A stretch of DNA of 64,000 nt from Streptomyces anulatus (GTDB lineage: Bacteria; Actinomycetota; Actinomycetes; Streptomycetales; Streptomycetaceae), in contig NZ_BMVK01000001.1 in assembly GCF_014650675.1 (NCBI RefSeq), positions 868,001 through 932,000 on the forward strand. The letters run 5' to 3'. Position numbers and translations under genes: made by a program. A model generated the notes under the pieces. It was not told the origin of the DNA. It did no database searches and saw nothing but the letters and a program-made list of their open reading frames with translations. Below, in pieces: positions 17,715 through 27,322 of the stretch. The first letter of the stretch is position 1, and each line of letters begins with the position of its first letter.

Positions 17715-18956
17715 TCAGTCGACCAGGTCGCGGACGACGGCGTCGGCCAGAAGCCGCCCGCGCAGGGTGAGGACCGCACGGCCCTTCCCGTACGGCTCCG
17801 GGTCCAGCAGCCCGTCCGTCAGGGCGCGGCGGGAGGCGGCGAGGCCGTCGGGCTTCAGGAGGGAGAGCGGGCAGCCGTCGCGCAGCCGCAGCTCCAGCAG
17901 GATGCGCTCGACCCGGCGGTCCTCCTGGCCCAGGATCTCGCGGCCCGCGCCGGGCGAGCGGCCCTCGGAGAGCGCCTGGGCGTACGCGCCGGGGTGCTTC
18001 ACGTTCCACCAGCGGACCCCGCCGACGTGGCTGTGGGCGCCGGGGCCCGCGCCCCACCAGTCGGCGCCGCGCCAGTACAGCTCGTTGTGCAGGCAGCGGC
18101 CGGCCTCGGTGGTGGCCCAGTTGGAGACCTCGTACCAGTCGAAGCCGGCGGCGGCGAACGCCTCGTCCGCGATGAGGTAGCGGTCGGCGTGCGCGTCGTC
18201 GTCGGTCATCGGGATCTCGCCGCGCCGGATGCGGCGGGCGAGCTGGGTGCCCTCCTCGACGATCAGGGCGTACGCGGAGACGTGGTCGGGGCCCGCGCCG
18301 ATCGCGGCGTCCAGGGTGGCCCGCCAGTCGTCGTCGGACTCGCCGGGGGTGCCGTAGATCAGGTCGAGGTTGACGTGGTCGAAGCCCGCCGCACGGGCCT
18401 CGGCGACACAGGCCTCGGGGCGGCCGGGGGTGTGCGTGCGGTCCAGGATCTTCAGGACGTGCTGCTTGGCGCTCTGCATGCCGAAGGAGACCCGGTTGAA
18501 GCCGCCCTCGCGCAGCGCGGCCAGGTAGGCCGGGTCGACGGACTCCGGGTTGGCCTCGGTGGTGATCTCCGCGTCGTCCGCGAGCCCGAACTCCTCCCTG
18601 ATCGCCGCCAGCATCCGCACGAGATCGGCGGCGGGCAGCAGGGTGGGCGTGCCGCCGCCGACGAAGACCGTGCGCACGGGTCGGGGGTCGTCGCCGAGGA
18701 CCTTGCGGGCCTGGCGGACCTCCTCGATCAGGTGGGCGGCGTAGTTGTCGCGGGAGGCCAGCGCCCCGCCGGTGCCGCGCAGCTCGGTGGCCGTGTAGGT
18801 GTTGAAGTCGCAGTAGCCGCAGCGGGTGGCGCAGTAGGGGACGTGCAGGTAGAAGCCGAGCGGGCGGTCGGCTGCGCCTTCCAGGGCGTGGCGGGGCAGC
18901 GCCCCGTCGTCGGGCACGGGCTCACCATCGGGCAGTACGGAAGGCATACCGTCCAT
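17715..18956 (-). CDS. hemW: Radical SAM family heme chaperone HemW
   Basis: A 413-residue radical SAM protein. CATRCGYC gives the CxxxCxxC 4Fe-4S ligands Cys42, Cys46 and Cys49, followed by DFNTYT; VFVGGGTPTLL and EITTEANPESVD are standard HemN/HemW motifs. The tail contains the C-terminal HemW/winged-helix region. Formerly annotated as oxygen-independent coproporphyrinogen oxidase, HemW inserts heme rather than oxidising it. ATG 18956 has GGAG at 6-nt spacing. It converges on the receptor-like gene, 15 nt apart. Confidence 0.92.
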   Translation of the reverse strand: MDGMPSVLPDGEPVPDDGALPRHALEGAADRPLGFYLHVPYCATRCGYCDFNTYTATELRGTGGALASRDNYAAHLIEEVRQARKVLGDDPRPVRTVFVGGGTPTLLPAADLVRMLAAIREEFGLADDAEITTEANPESVDPAYLAALREGGFNRVSFGMQSAKQHVLKILDRTHTPGRPEACVAEARAAGFDHVNLDLIYGTPGESDDDWRATLDAAIGAGPDHVSAYALIVEEGTQLARRIRRGEIPMTDDDAHADRYLIADEAFAAAGFDWYEVSNWATTEAGRCLHNELYWRGADWWGAGPGAHSHVGGVRWWNVKHPGAYAQALSEGRSPGAGREILGQEDRRVERILLELRLRDGCPLSLLKPDGLAASRRALTDGLLDPEPYGKGRAVLTLRGRLLADAVVRDLVD

Positions 18957-18978
18957 TGTCGCTCGCTCCGGACGTGCT

Positions 18979-20952
18979 TCAGTCCGCGTGGAGGACCAGC
19001 AGGGCCACATCGTCGTCCGGTGGCTGCTCGGCGAACTCGTGGACGGCCCGTCTGATCCGCTCGGCCGTCGCCTCGGCGGGCAGTCCGGCGCACCCGGCGA
19101 GAACCCGGGCCAGCCCGTCCCCGTCGTCGAACATCAGCGGGCCCGACCGGCGCTCGGTCACCCCGTCCGTGACGCAGAGGAGGGTGTCCCCGGGCGCCAG
19201 GTCGAAGATCTGGCTCTCGTACGCCACGTCCTCCACCACCCCCAGCAGCACCTGCGGATCGGCCGCCGGGCGTACGGAGCCGTCGGGGCGCAGCAGCAGC
19301 GGCAGCGGGTGCCCCGCGCTGGCCACCGTGCAGCGGACCCCGCCGTCGGGGAGCGGCACGACCTCCCCGTACAGCAGGGAGAGGAACCGTGACTGGGTGC
19401 CGTCGTGGAGCTGCTGGCCCCCGGCGGCGGCGACCATCAGGGCGGCGGCCTCGGCGGCCTCCATGGCGTCGTCGAGGAGCAGCCGGTTCAGCCGGTCCAG
19501 GACCTCCCCGACGCCGAAGCCCTCCCGGGAGAGCAGCCGCAGCCAGGGGCGGGCGAGGCCGGTGACGACGGCGGCCTCGGGGCCGCTGCCCTGGACGTCG
19601 CCGAGGACGAAGCACCAGCGGTCGCCGGGGCACGGGAAGATGTCGTAGAAGTCACCGCCGACCACCCCGTCGTCGCTCGGTTCGTAGACGAGGGCACTGG
19701 TGACGCCGGGGATCTCGGCGACCTTGCTGGGGAGCAGGCCGCGCTGGAGGATCCGGCTGATGGTGGCCTGCCGGGTGTAGGCGCGGGCCGCGCCGACGGC
19801 GAGGCCGAGGCGGCGGACGAAGTCCTCGATCAGCGACGCCACCGCCTCCGGCACCTGGGCGACGCCCTCGCGGCCGACGAGGACGGTGCCGAGCGCCCGG
19901 CCGGCCGCGGTGATCCGGAACGCGAGCGCGGCCCTGTCCCGGCCGCCGGGGTGCGGGGGCGGTGCGGGGGTGTCCTCCCGGTCCTCCTCGGCGGGGTGGG
20001 CTGGCCAGGGCACGGGGACGGACACGGGACCGGGGCCGACGCCGGCCGGGAGGCGGAGGGGCTCCCTCTCCAGGGCGGCGCGCAGGGGCTCGGTGCCGGT
20101 CTCCTCGCTGTGCCAGACCCGGGCGAGCCGGGGTTCGGCGGCCGGTCCCGCGCCCTCGGTCTCCAGCCAGATCGCGCACCAGTCCGCCAGCCGGGGCACC
20201 AGGAGCTGGCCCGCTATGGCGGCCACCAGGTCCTCGTCGAGCTGCCCGGCGAGCAGGTCGGAGGCCTCGGCGAGGAAGGCCGGGGCGCCCCGGCTGTCCC
20301 AGACCGTGTCGTCGCGCTCGGTGCGCCTGGCCGCGGGGGCGAGGATCTCGGCGGCGCGCAGGCCGCGTCTGAGGGCCTCCCCGTCGGGCGGGGCGGGCGG
20401 GGCGCTCCAGTCGTCGACGGGGAGGCGGGCCCAGACGGTCTTGAGGCCGGTGCGGTAGGTGATGCCCCAGGAGTCGGCGAGGGTGGCGACGAGCTGGAGG
20501 CCCCGGCCGTACTCGGCGGGGTCGGGCAGCTCCCCCGGACGCACCCCGGCCGGTCCGGGGTCCGCCCCGGGCTCGTCGCCGCTCACCGGGCGGGCCGGGT
20601 GGTGGTCGGTGACCTCCAGGACGAGGGCGGCGGACGGCTCGTCGCCGCCTTCCTCCTCCAGCCTGAGAACCAGGTCGACGGTGGTCCCGGCGTGCACCAC
20701 GGCGTTGGTGACCAGCTCGTTGGTGACGGTCACGGCGTCGTCGGCCAGCCGGTCGCTGAAGCCCACGGCGGCGGGCACCCCGAGCCCGGTCCACTCCGCG
20801 AGCGCCGCCCGCACGAACCGGCGGGCTGCGGACGGGGCGAGCGGGATGCCGGGCAGGCTGGTGCGGCTGGCCAGGCGCGGGCCGTGCGCGTGCCCGGCAC
20901 GGGTGGTGCCGGGACGCTGCACGGTGTCCCGCTGCAAGGGAATGGGCGCCAC
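18979..20952 (-). CDS. SpoIIE-type PP2C phosphatase with HATPase and GAF-like domains
   Basis: A 657-residue regulator. The N-terminal HATPase_c (about 40-170; TNELVTNAVVHAG is the N box) resembles anti-sigma-factor kinases; a GAF-like segment follows (about 220-400) and then the SpoIIE/PP2C phosphatase (about 425-655; GGDFYDIF, CFVLGDVQGSGPEAAVVT, GDTLLCVTDGVTE with metal-binding Asp). Such proteins control anti-anti-sigma phosphorylation and are abundant in Streptomyces. The GTG at 20952 (VAPIPLQRD) has a strong AGGAG 7 nt upstream; GTG 20979 is the longer alternative. It lies 22 nt upstream of hemW and may be co-transcribed with it. Confidence 0.9.
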   Translation of the reverse strand: MAPIPLQRDTVQRPGTTRAGHAHGPRLASRTSLPGIPLAPSAARRFVRAALAEWTGLGVPAAVGFSDRLADDAVTVTNELVTNAVVHAGTTVDLVLRLEEEGGDEPSAALVLEVTDHHPARPVSGDEPGADPGPAGVRPGELPDPAEYGRGLQLVATLADSWGITYRTGLKTVWARLPVDDWSAPPAPPDGEALRRGLRAAEILAPAARRTERDDTVWDSRGAPAFLAEASDLLAGQLDEDLVAAIAGQLLVPRLADWCAIWLETEGAGPAAEPRLARVWHSEETGTEPLRAALEREPLRLPAGVGPGPVSVPVPWPAHPAEEDREDTPAPPPHPGGRDRAALAFRITAAGRALGTVLVGREGVAQVPEAVASLIEDFVRRLGLAVGAARAYTRQATISRILQRGLLPSKVAEIPGVTSALVYEPSDDGVVGGDFYDIFPCPGDRWCFVLGDVQGSGPEAAVVTGLARPWLRLLSREGFGVGEVLDRLNRLLLDDAMEAAEAAALMVAAAGGQQLHDGTQSRFLSLLYGEVVPLPDGGVRCTVASAGHPLPLLLRPDGSVRPAADPQVLLGVVEDVAYESQIFDLAPGDTLLCVTDGVTERRSGPLMFDDGDGLARVLAGCAGLPAEATAERIRRAVHEFAEQPPDDDVALLVLHAD

Positions 20953-21104
20953 GGTGCGGCTCCTACGGTCCGACGACACCGACAGAGTGACAGACCGGCC
21001 GCATCCATAAGCACCGAGTTACCGAAGTGGGCAGAAAATCGAGCAGATTCGAACGCAAGGCTTCGGAAAACGCACGGGCCGCCGGGCGAAGCCGCTGCCG
21101 GTGG

Positions 21105-22364
21105 TCAGCGTGGGGCCAGGAGGAGGTTCTCGTAGCGGTGGTGGTGGCGGGTGGTGGTGCGGTGGTGCAGCAGAGCGGCCGCGCGGGCGGGGTCGCCGGA
21201 GTCGATGAGGGCGCGGGCCAGGGTGTCCTGGATGATCTCCCGTTCCACGCGTACGCCTCCGACGCGTTCGGCCTGCCCGCCGAGGGCGGCGAGGGTGCCG
21301 GCCGCGGCGCGGGGGCGGCCGGCGGTGAGATGCGCCAGGGCCCGGAGGACGGGGGCCAGGACCTCGTGGTAGTCGGGGCGCGGGTCGGCGGCAGCGCGGC
21401 CGGCCAGGATCTCCAGGTCCTCGGTCGCGGCCTCCACCGCGAGGGCCAGAGCCAGATTGAAGGTGTGGAAGACCTCCGCCATGCCTCCGGGCGCGGCCAA
21501 CAGCTCCCGTACGTGATCCGGGTCGCTGCGCCCGGCCGGCTCCTGGCCGACGAGCATCAGGCGCCAGTTCGTCGCCGCCCGCATGCCCACGTCCTCACGC
21601 CGCAACGCCGTATCGGCCCGGCGGCGGGCGTCGGCGAAGTCACCGCAGGCGATGGACTGCAGAGCGGCATGCCAGTTCAGATGGCCCAGCTGCACCGCCC
21701 CGGCGTCCTCCGCCAGCCACGCGTCCAGCATCCGGGTGGACGCCGGACCCGCACCGAGTTCGTGCTCGGCATGGGCGAGGGCGTGCACGGCCACCCCCGA
21801 CCGGGGGTTGCAGGACAGCGCGTGTTCGGCGAGCCGGTGGGCTTCGCGCACCCGGCCCTGCTCCGCCCTGACCGAGGCGAGGCAGCTCGTCCAGGCCCAG
21901 CTGTCCGACCCGGCGAGCGCCGCCTGCTGTTCCACCAGGGCGTCCCCGCGGGCGCGGTAGGCGGCGTCCCCGCCGGCGGGGAAGGCATCGAGCATCAGCG
22001 CGGCGACCTCGTCGGCCGGCCAGCGCTCGAAGTGCGCCAGCAGGTGATCGGCGGTCAGCCGGTACTGGCGGTGGGCGTGCAGGAACACCCCGTACACCAG
22101 GCTCGCCTCCCGCTCACCGGCGGCCTGCGCGTCCCGGTGGGCGGTCACCAGCTGCTGCTTGAGGACCGTGTCGCTCATCCGCTCGGATGTCGCGAGCGTC
22201 AGCAGACCCCGCGCCAGACCACAACCCGGCTCCTCCCCCACCCACCTGCGCAGCAGGGGCAGTGCCTGCCCGCTCAGGGCCAGGAACTCCGCCACCGCCC
22301 GGTCACCGACCGGCGCGCCGGCCGCCGCCGCGCCCGCTGCCGGCACCGCGCGCGTTGCCGTCAC
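21105..22364 (-). CDS. Tetratricopeptide repeat protein, TTC38-like
   Basis: A 419-residue all-helical protein. The pattern SGVAVHALAHAEHELG followed by LDAWLAEDAGAVQLGHLNWHAALQSIACGDF resembles the TTC38 (TPR domain 38) family, in which conserved His and Trp line a groove. Bacterial members have no established function. GTG 22364 lacks a strong ribosome site, so a later start is possible. No catalytic motif or partner is evident. It begins a region that looks less conserved. Confidence 0.7.
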   Translation of the reverse strand: MTATRAVPAAGAAAAGAPVGDRAVAEFLALSGQALPLLRRWVGEEPGCGLARGLLTLATSERMSDTVLKQQLVTAHRDAQAAGEREASLVYGVFLHAHRQYRLTADHLLAHFERWPADEVAALMLDAFPAGGDAAYRARGDALVEQQAALAGSDSWAWTSCLASVRAEQGRVREAHRLAEHALSCNPRSGVAVHALAHAEHELGAGPASTRMLDAWLAEDAGAVQLGHLNWHAALQSIACGDFADARRRADTALRREDVGMRAATNWRLMLVGQEPAGRSDPDHVRELLAAPGGMAEVFHTFNLALALAVEAATEDLEILAGRAAADPRPDYHEVLAPVLRALAHLTAGRPRAAAGTLAALGGQAERVGGVRVEREIIQDTLARALIDSGDPARAAALLHHRTTTRHHHRYENLLLAPR

Positions 22365-22404
22365 CGCCCCGAGCCCACCGTCACCGGCTCTTCGGCGGTG
22401 CGCA

Positions 22405-22692
22405 TCAGTACGCGGCCCTGAACACGGCGGTGCAGATGATGCCGCTGTTGCCGCAGTGATTGCGCGTCAGGCTCAGGGGCAGCCCGGCGTGGTTGCCGCT
22501 GCCCAGGCCGCTCCCCGCGGTCGTGGCGCCCTCTGCGCGCGCACCGCCCTGGTTGGCGCACGTGTTGCCGAACGCCGCGTTCCCGACGCCGACGACGTTC
22601 GCCTCAGCAGTTCCGGCGGGAAGCAGGGCCGCCCCGGCGACCGCCCCCAGCACCATGACCCGCGCGCCGGCACTCCGCGTTTCCCTGCCCAT
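22405..22692 (-). CDS. Small secreted protein (chaplin-like features)
   Basis: A 95-residue precursor: MGRETRSAGARVM, a hydrophobic core (VLGAVAGAALLPAG) and a likely cleavage after TAEA give a signal peptide. The mature part is Gly/Ala/Asn-rich with VGVGNAAFGNTCAN, NHCGNSG and GIICTAVF, three cysteines in all. The NAAFGNTCAN phrase recalls the chaplin motif NPAFGNTCVN, but the rest does not fit a chaplin domain. ATG 22692 has CAGGAG at 6-nt spacing. A cell-surface role is inferred. Confidence 0.7.
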   Translation of the reverse strand: MGRETRSAGARVMVLGAVAGAALLPAGTAEANVVGVGNAAFGNTCANQGGARAEGATTAGSGLGSGNHAGLPLSLTRNHCGNSGIICTAVFRAAY

Positions 22693-22869
22693 GGTCGACT
22701 CCTGTGTTCGGGCCGGACTCCGCCCGGCCTGGCATATGCACCCGCCTCTCGACCAACGACCGGACCCGGCCCCCGACACGACCCGCGTCAACCGCGCGCA
22801 CGGCCGGCCGCACGGGCCGCCGACGGCACTCCGTCACGACGAGGGGAAATCAGACCGTGCGGAACGGAC

Positions 22870-23352
22870 TCACGACGCGTCGACAGCGGTGTCACCGGAG
22901 GACGGGGCCGCCCTCTTCCGGCGGTACACCACCACCCCGCACACCGCGAGCAGGAGCACCACCACGGCGGACACCCCGAAGAGCGTCCGCTCGGCGAAGA
23001 GCCTTCCCAGGACCTCCAGCACACCGAGGCCCGCGGTCGCGTAGATCAGCGCCCAGGCCGCTCCGCCCACGAACAGCGCGGGAAGGTAGCGCGGCAACGG
23101 CATGCGCATGCTGCCCGCGAGAAAGTTGACGGCGGTCTGGAACCCGACCGTCAGGAAGGAGACGGCCACCACCGGTGCGCCCCACCGCTGGATGGCGCGC
23201 TCGGCACGCCGGAACCTCGCCGAAGACGTCAGCCCCGCGAACCTGCCGCGCCGCGCACCGGCTCCCGCGAGCCATCCGACGGCGAACGTCCCTCCGGCGC
23301 GCAGCAGGACGATGGCGTACAGGGCCCCGGCCGCGAGCGCGATCCTATCCAC
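22870..23352 (-). CDS. DedA/VTT-domain membrane protein
   Basis: A 160-residue membrane protein with hydrophobic segments near 3-27, 61-82, 88-110 and 124-144. The core RWGAPVVAVSFLTVGFQTAVNFLAGSMRMPLPRYLPALFVGG matches the VTT/SNARE-associated (DedA) domain, whose members are linked to lipid scrambling or flipping. It is shorter than typical DedA proteins (about 200). GTG 23352 follows GAGGTGGGG. Confidence 0.75.
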   Translation of the reverse strand: MDRIALAAGALYAIVLLRAGGTFAVGWLAGAGARRGRFAGLTSSARFRRAERAIQRWGAPVVAVSFLTVGFQTAVNFLAGSMRMPLPRYLPALFVGGAAWALIYATAGLGVLEVLGRLFAERTLFGVSAVVVLLLAVCGVVVYRRKRAAPSSGDTAVDAS

Positions 23353-23654
23353 AGTGCCCCACCTCGCACGCGGGCCCGAAGCCCGCGTTCTCCGTCATCC
23401 GCGCAAGCGGTCCCGCCCCGCCGGGCGCACGACACGCGAGAGTCCGTTCGCCGTCTCTCACCTGCGCCCTGCCCGTGTCCGTTCGGTCCGCCGCGTCTTC
23501 ACCTGCGGCGCCCGACCGGACCCGCACGCCCCGGGCCCCCACCAAGGAAGGCCAGCCTAACCGAACGCCCACCCGGCGGACGCGGGGCGGTGGCCGCCGA
23601 TCGTCGGCCGCCGGACGAAATACTTACCACTCGGTCGGAATTTATCCCCGACAG

Positions 23655-23674
23655 GAGTGTACGTTCGTACGCTC
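23655..23674. promoter_or_regulatory. 20-bp near-perfect palindromic operator before the MFS gene
   Basis: GAGTGTACGTTCGTACGCTC: 9-bp arms with one mismatch around a TT centre, of the kind bound by TetR- or MarR-type repressors. It covers the -35 position relative to the -10 at 23681, so binding would block RNA polymerase. No regulator gene is adjacent. Confidence 0.65.
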
Positions 23675-23680
23675 CAGGGT

Positions 23681-23686
23681 TAGGGT
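23681..23686 (+). promoter_or_regulatory. -10 box TAGGGT, leaderless MFS gene
   Basis: TAGGGT ends 7 nt before ATG 23694; no ribosome site is present. Confidence 0.55.
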
Positions 23687-23693
23687 CGCCCGC

Positions 23694-24890
23694 ATGACCG
23701 TCGACATCGAGGCACCGCCTCTCCGCGCCGGGCGGAACGCGCGGACCGCCGTAGCCGTCCTCTTCTTCACCAACGGGGCCCTGTTCGCCAACCTGCTGCC
23801 GAGGTATCCGCAGATCAAGGAGGATCTGGCGATCAGCAACGGCGCCTACGGACTGGCGGTCGCCGCCTTCCCGGCGGGCGCCATCGCGGCAGGCCTCGCG
23901 GCCGGGGTGCTGATCCGCCGCGTGGGCTCGGCGCAGGTCGCGGTCGTCGGCACCCTGCTGACGGCGATGGGAATCCTGGCCGCCGGCCTCGCCCCGTCGC
24001 CTGCGCTGTTCGCGGGCGCGTTGTTCCTGGCCGGAGCCATGGACGCGCTGACGGACGTCGCGCAGAACGCGCACGGCCTACGGGTGCAGCGGCTCTACGG
24101 ACGCTCCATCCTGAACTCGTTCCACGCGATCTGGTCCATCGGCGCCGTCACCGGAGGGCTGATGGCCGCCGGAGCGATGTCGCTGGGCCTGTCGCTCGGC
24201 GCCCACCTCACGATCTCGGCGATCGTCCTCGTCCTCGCCGCCGTGACCGCGTGGCGCTTCTGCCTGCCCGGGCCGGACAACGAACCGGAGGAGACCGGTC
24301 CGGAACAGCGGAGCGCCGTGGGAGCGGCCGGCGCCTCGCGCGTCGGGTACGTGCTGGCGGCACTTGTTCTGATCGCCACGGCCGGCACGCTCGTCGAGGA
24401 CGCGGGAAACTCCTGGGCCGCCCTCTACCTGACGGACTCCCTGCACACCTCCGCGGCGCTCGCCGCCTGGGGCTTCATCGCCCTGGTGGGCGCCCAGTTC
24501 ATCGGGCGCATCATCGGGGACCGCCTCGTCGACCGTTTCGGTCAGCGTGCCGTGGCCCGGACCGGCGGGCTGATCACCGCGGCCGGCATGGGTCTCGCCC
24601 TGGCGGTGCCGACGCTGCCCGGAACCATCCTGGGCTTCGCCCTGGCCGGATTCGGGGTGGCGACCCTGGTGCCCGCGGCGATGCACGAAGCCGACGCCCT
24701 GCCCGGCCTCAAGCCCGGATCGGGTCTGACGATCGTCTCCTGGCTCATGCGCCTGGGCTTCCTGCTGTCCCCGCCGGTCGTCGGTCACGTCGCCGACGCG
24801 GCCGGCCTGCGCACCGGCCTGCTGGTGATCCCCTGCGCCGGGCTGCTGGTGGTGGTGCTCGCCAAGGTCCTGCGGGGCCGGCGCGACTGA
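23694..24890 (+). CDS. MFS transporter
   Basis: A 398-residue MFS permease with twelve predicted helices. The sequence NGALFANLLPRYPQIKEDLAISNGAYGLAVAAFPAGAI and the loop LVDRFGQRAV are typical of the efflux/sugar-like group often annotated as FucP- or YfcJ-like permeases; the substrate is unknown. It is controlled by a palindrome over its promoter and is probably leaderless. Repressor-controlled MFS genes are often drug exporters, but that is inference. Confidence 0.87.
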   Translation: MTVDIEAPPLRAGRNARTAVAVLFFTNGALFANLLPRYPQIKEDLAISNGAYGLAVAAFPAGAIAAGLAAGVLIRRVGSAQVAVVGTLLTAMGILAAGLAPSPALFAGALFLAGAMDALTDVAQNAHGLRVQRLYGRSILNSFHAIWSIGAVTGGLMAAGAMSLGLSLGAHLTISAIVLVLAAVTAWRFCLPGPDNEPEETGPEQRSAVGAAGASRVGYVLAALVLIATAGTLVEDAGNSWAALYLTDSLHTSAALAAWGFIALVGAQFIGRIIGDRLVDRFGQRAVARTGGLITAAGMGLALAVPTLPGTILGFALAGFGVATLVPAAMHEADALPGLKPGSGLTIVSWLMRLGFLLSPPVVGHVADAAGLRTGLLVIPCAGLLVVVLAKVLRGRRD

Positions 24891-24992
24891 AGCAGGCGCT
24901 GCTGCGCTCGGCCCACGCGGCGAACGACCGGTGCATCGCGCACGCCGACGTCCGCGATGCACCACTCCCGGCCGGCCGGGGCCGACCGGAAC

Positions 24993-25026
24993 GGGGCGAC
25001 CGGACACCTGGGTGTCCGGCCGCCCC
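24993..25026. terminator. Bidirectional hairpin between convergent genes
   Basis: GGGGCGACCGGACACC (24993-25008) pairs with 25011-25026 with one A-C mismatch and a tight loop. It lies between the MFS gene and the acyl-CoA ligase gene, which converge, so it may serve both. Confidence 0.7.
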
Positions 25027-25109
25027 GCCGGTGCCCGCCCGGGGCCGAGCCCCCGGACGGGATGGTTACCACGAGAGGCCCGCGCCGCGCGCCGGCCGCG
25101 TGGCTCGGC

Positions 25110-26999
<1,890 letters not shown>

Positions 27000-27061
27000 G
27001 ACGTCCTCCGGGCCTGCGGCATTGCTACGACCGGCTTCTTAGATACGGCGACTTGCTGCTG

Positions 27062-27108
27062 TCGTCCTGCTGCCTACTGCTCTCGTCCTGCTGCACTCGT
27101 CCTGCTGC
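27062..27108 (-). repeat. Three copies of a 12-bp repeat in the acyl-CoA ligase leader
   Basis: Exact TCGTCCTGCTGC at 27062-27073, 27083-27094 and 27097-27108 (plus-strand reading), with partial copies on either side. They lie between the probable promoter and the start codon, so they are transcribed as GCAGCAGGACGA repeats in the mRNA leader. Confidence 0.65.
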
Positions 27109-27130
27109 GCAACCTGCTCGTACGGCTTGT

Positions 27131-27147
27131 TTAACTGGCCAGTAACC
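27131..27147. promoter_or_regulatory. Palindromic candidate operator of the acyl-CoA ligase gene
   Basis: The perfect palindrome ACTGGCCAGT at 27134-27143 lies in TTAACTGGCCAGTAACC, about 20 nt downstream of a plausible -10 (TACTCT on the minus strand). TetR-type regulators of fatty-acid genes bind sites of this sort; the regulator is not in this window. Confidence 0.5.
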
Positions 27148-27247
27148 ATCGAGTCGTGATCAGAGTAGAGCGCACTTGTCCGCCACGTAAGAGGCAACGG
27201 GCCGCCGCTTCATAACGAAAGAGCCCGGACGAAAGGGCTCACACGAA

Positions 27248-27287
27248 AGGGCCCCCACGCCGCACGGTACTGCGGCGTGGGGGCCCT
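27248..27287 (-). terminator. Terminator of lepA
   Basis: Perfect 17-bp stem (27248-27264 with 27271-27287) and a 6-nt loop CGGTAC, 35 nt beyond the lepA stop. On the minus strand it is followed by TTTCGTGTG. Confidence 0.9.
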
Positions 27288-27322
27288 CCGGACTGCTCAT
27301 CGACAGGCGTCGGCGCGGGGCT

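Larger units (their letters stand above)
23353..23693. other. Intergenic region between VTT and MFS genes
   Basis: 341 nt without a supported gene. The right part (23620-23693) is AT-richer and holds the MFS promoter and operator; an imperfect palindrome TTACCACTCGGTCGGAA lies near 23624-23640. The left part holds nothing I can recognise. Confidence 0.5.
27000..27322. other. Intergenic region, acyl-CoA ligase leader and lepA terminator
   Basis: 323 nt with no gene. From left to right it has the ligase leader with three TCGTCCTGCTGC repeats, a palindrome at 27134, a possible minus-strand -10 TACTCT (27163-27168) and the lepA terminator. Confidence 0.6.

Noticed and set aside
22159-23697. 512-codon frame across four genes and two intergenic regions
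   Set aside because: It spans opposite-strand genes and a promoter; protein is Arg/Pro/Ala-rich and shows no family signature.
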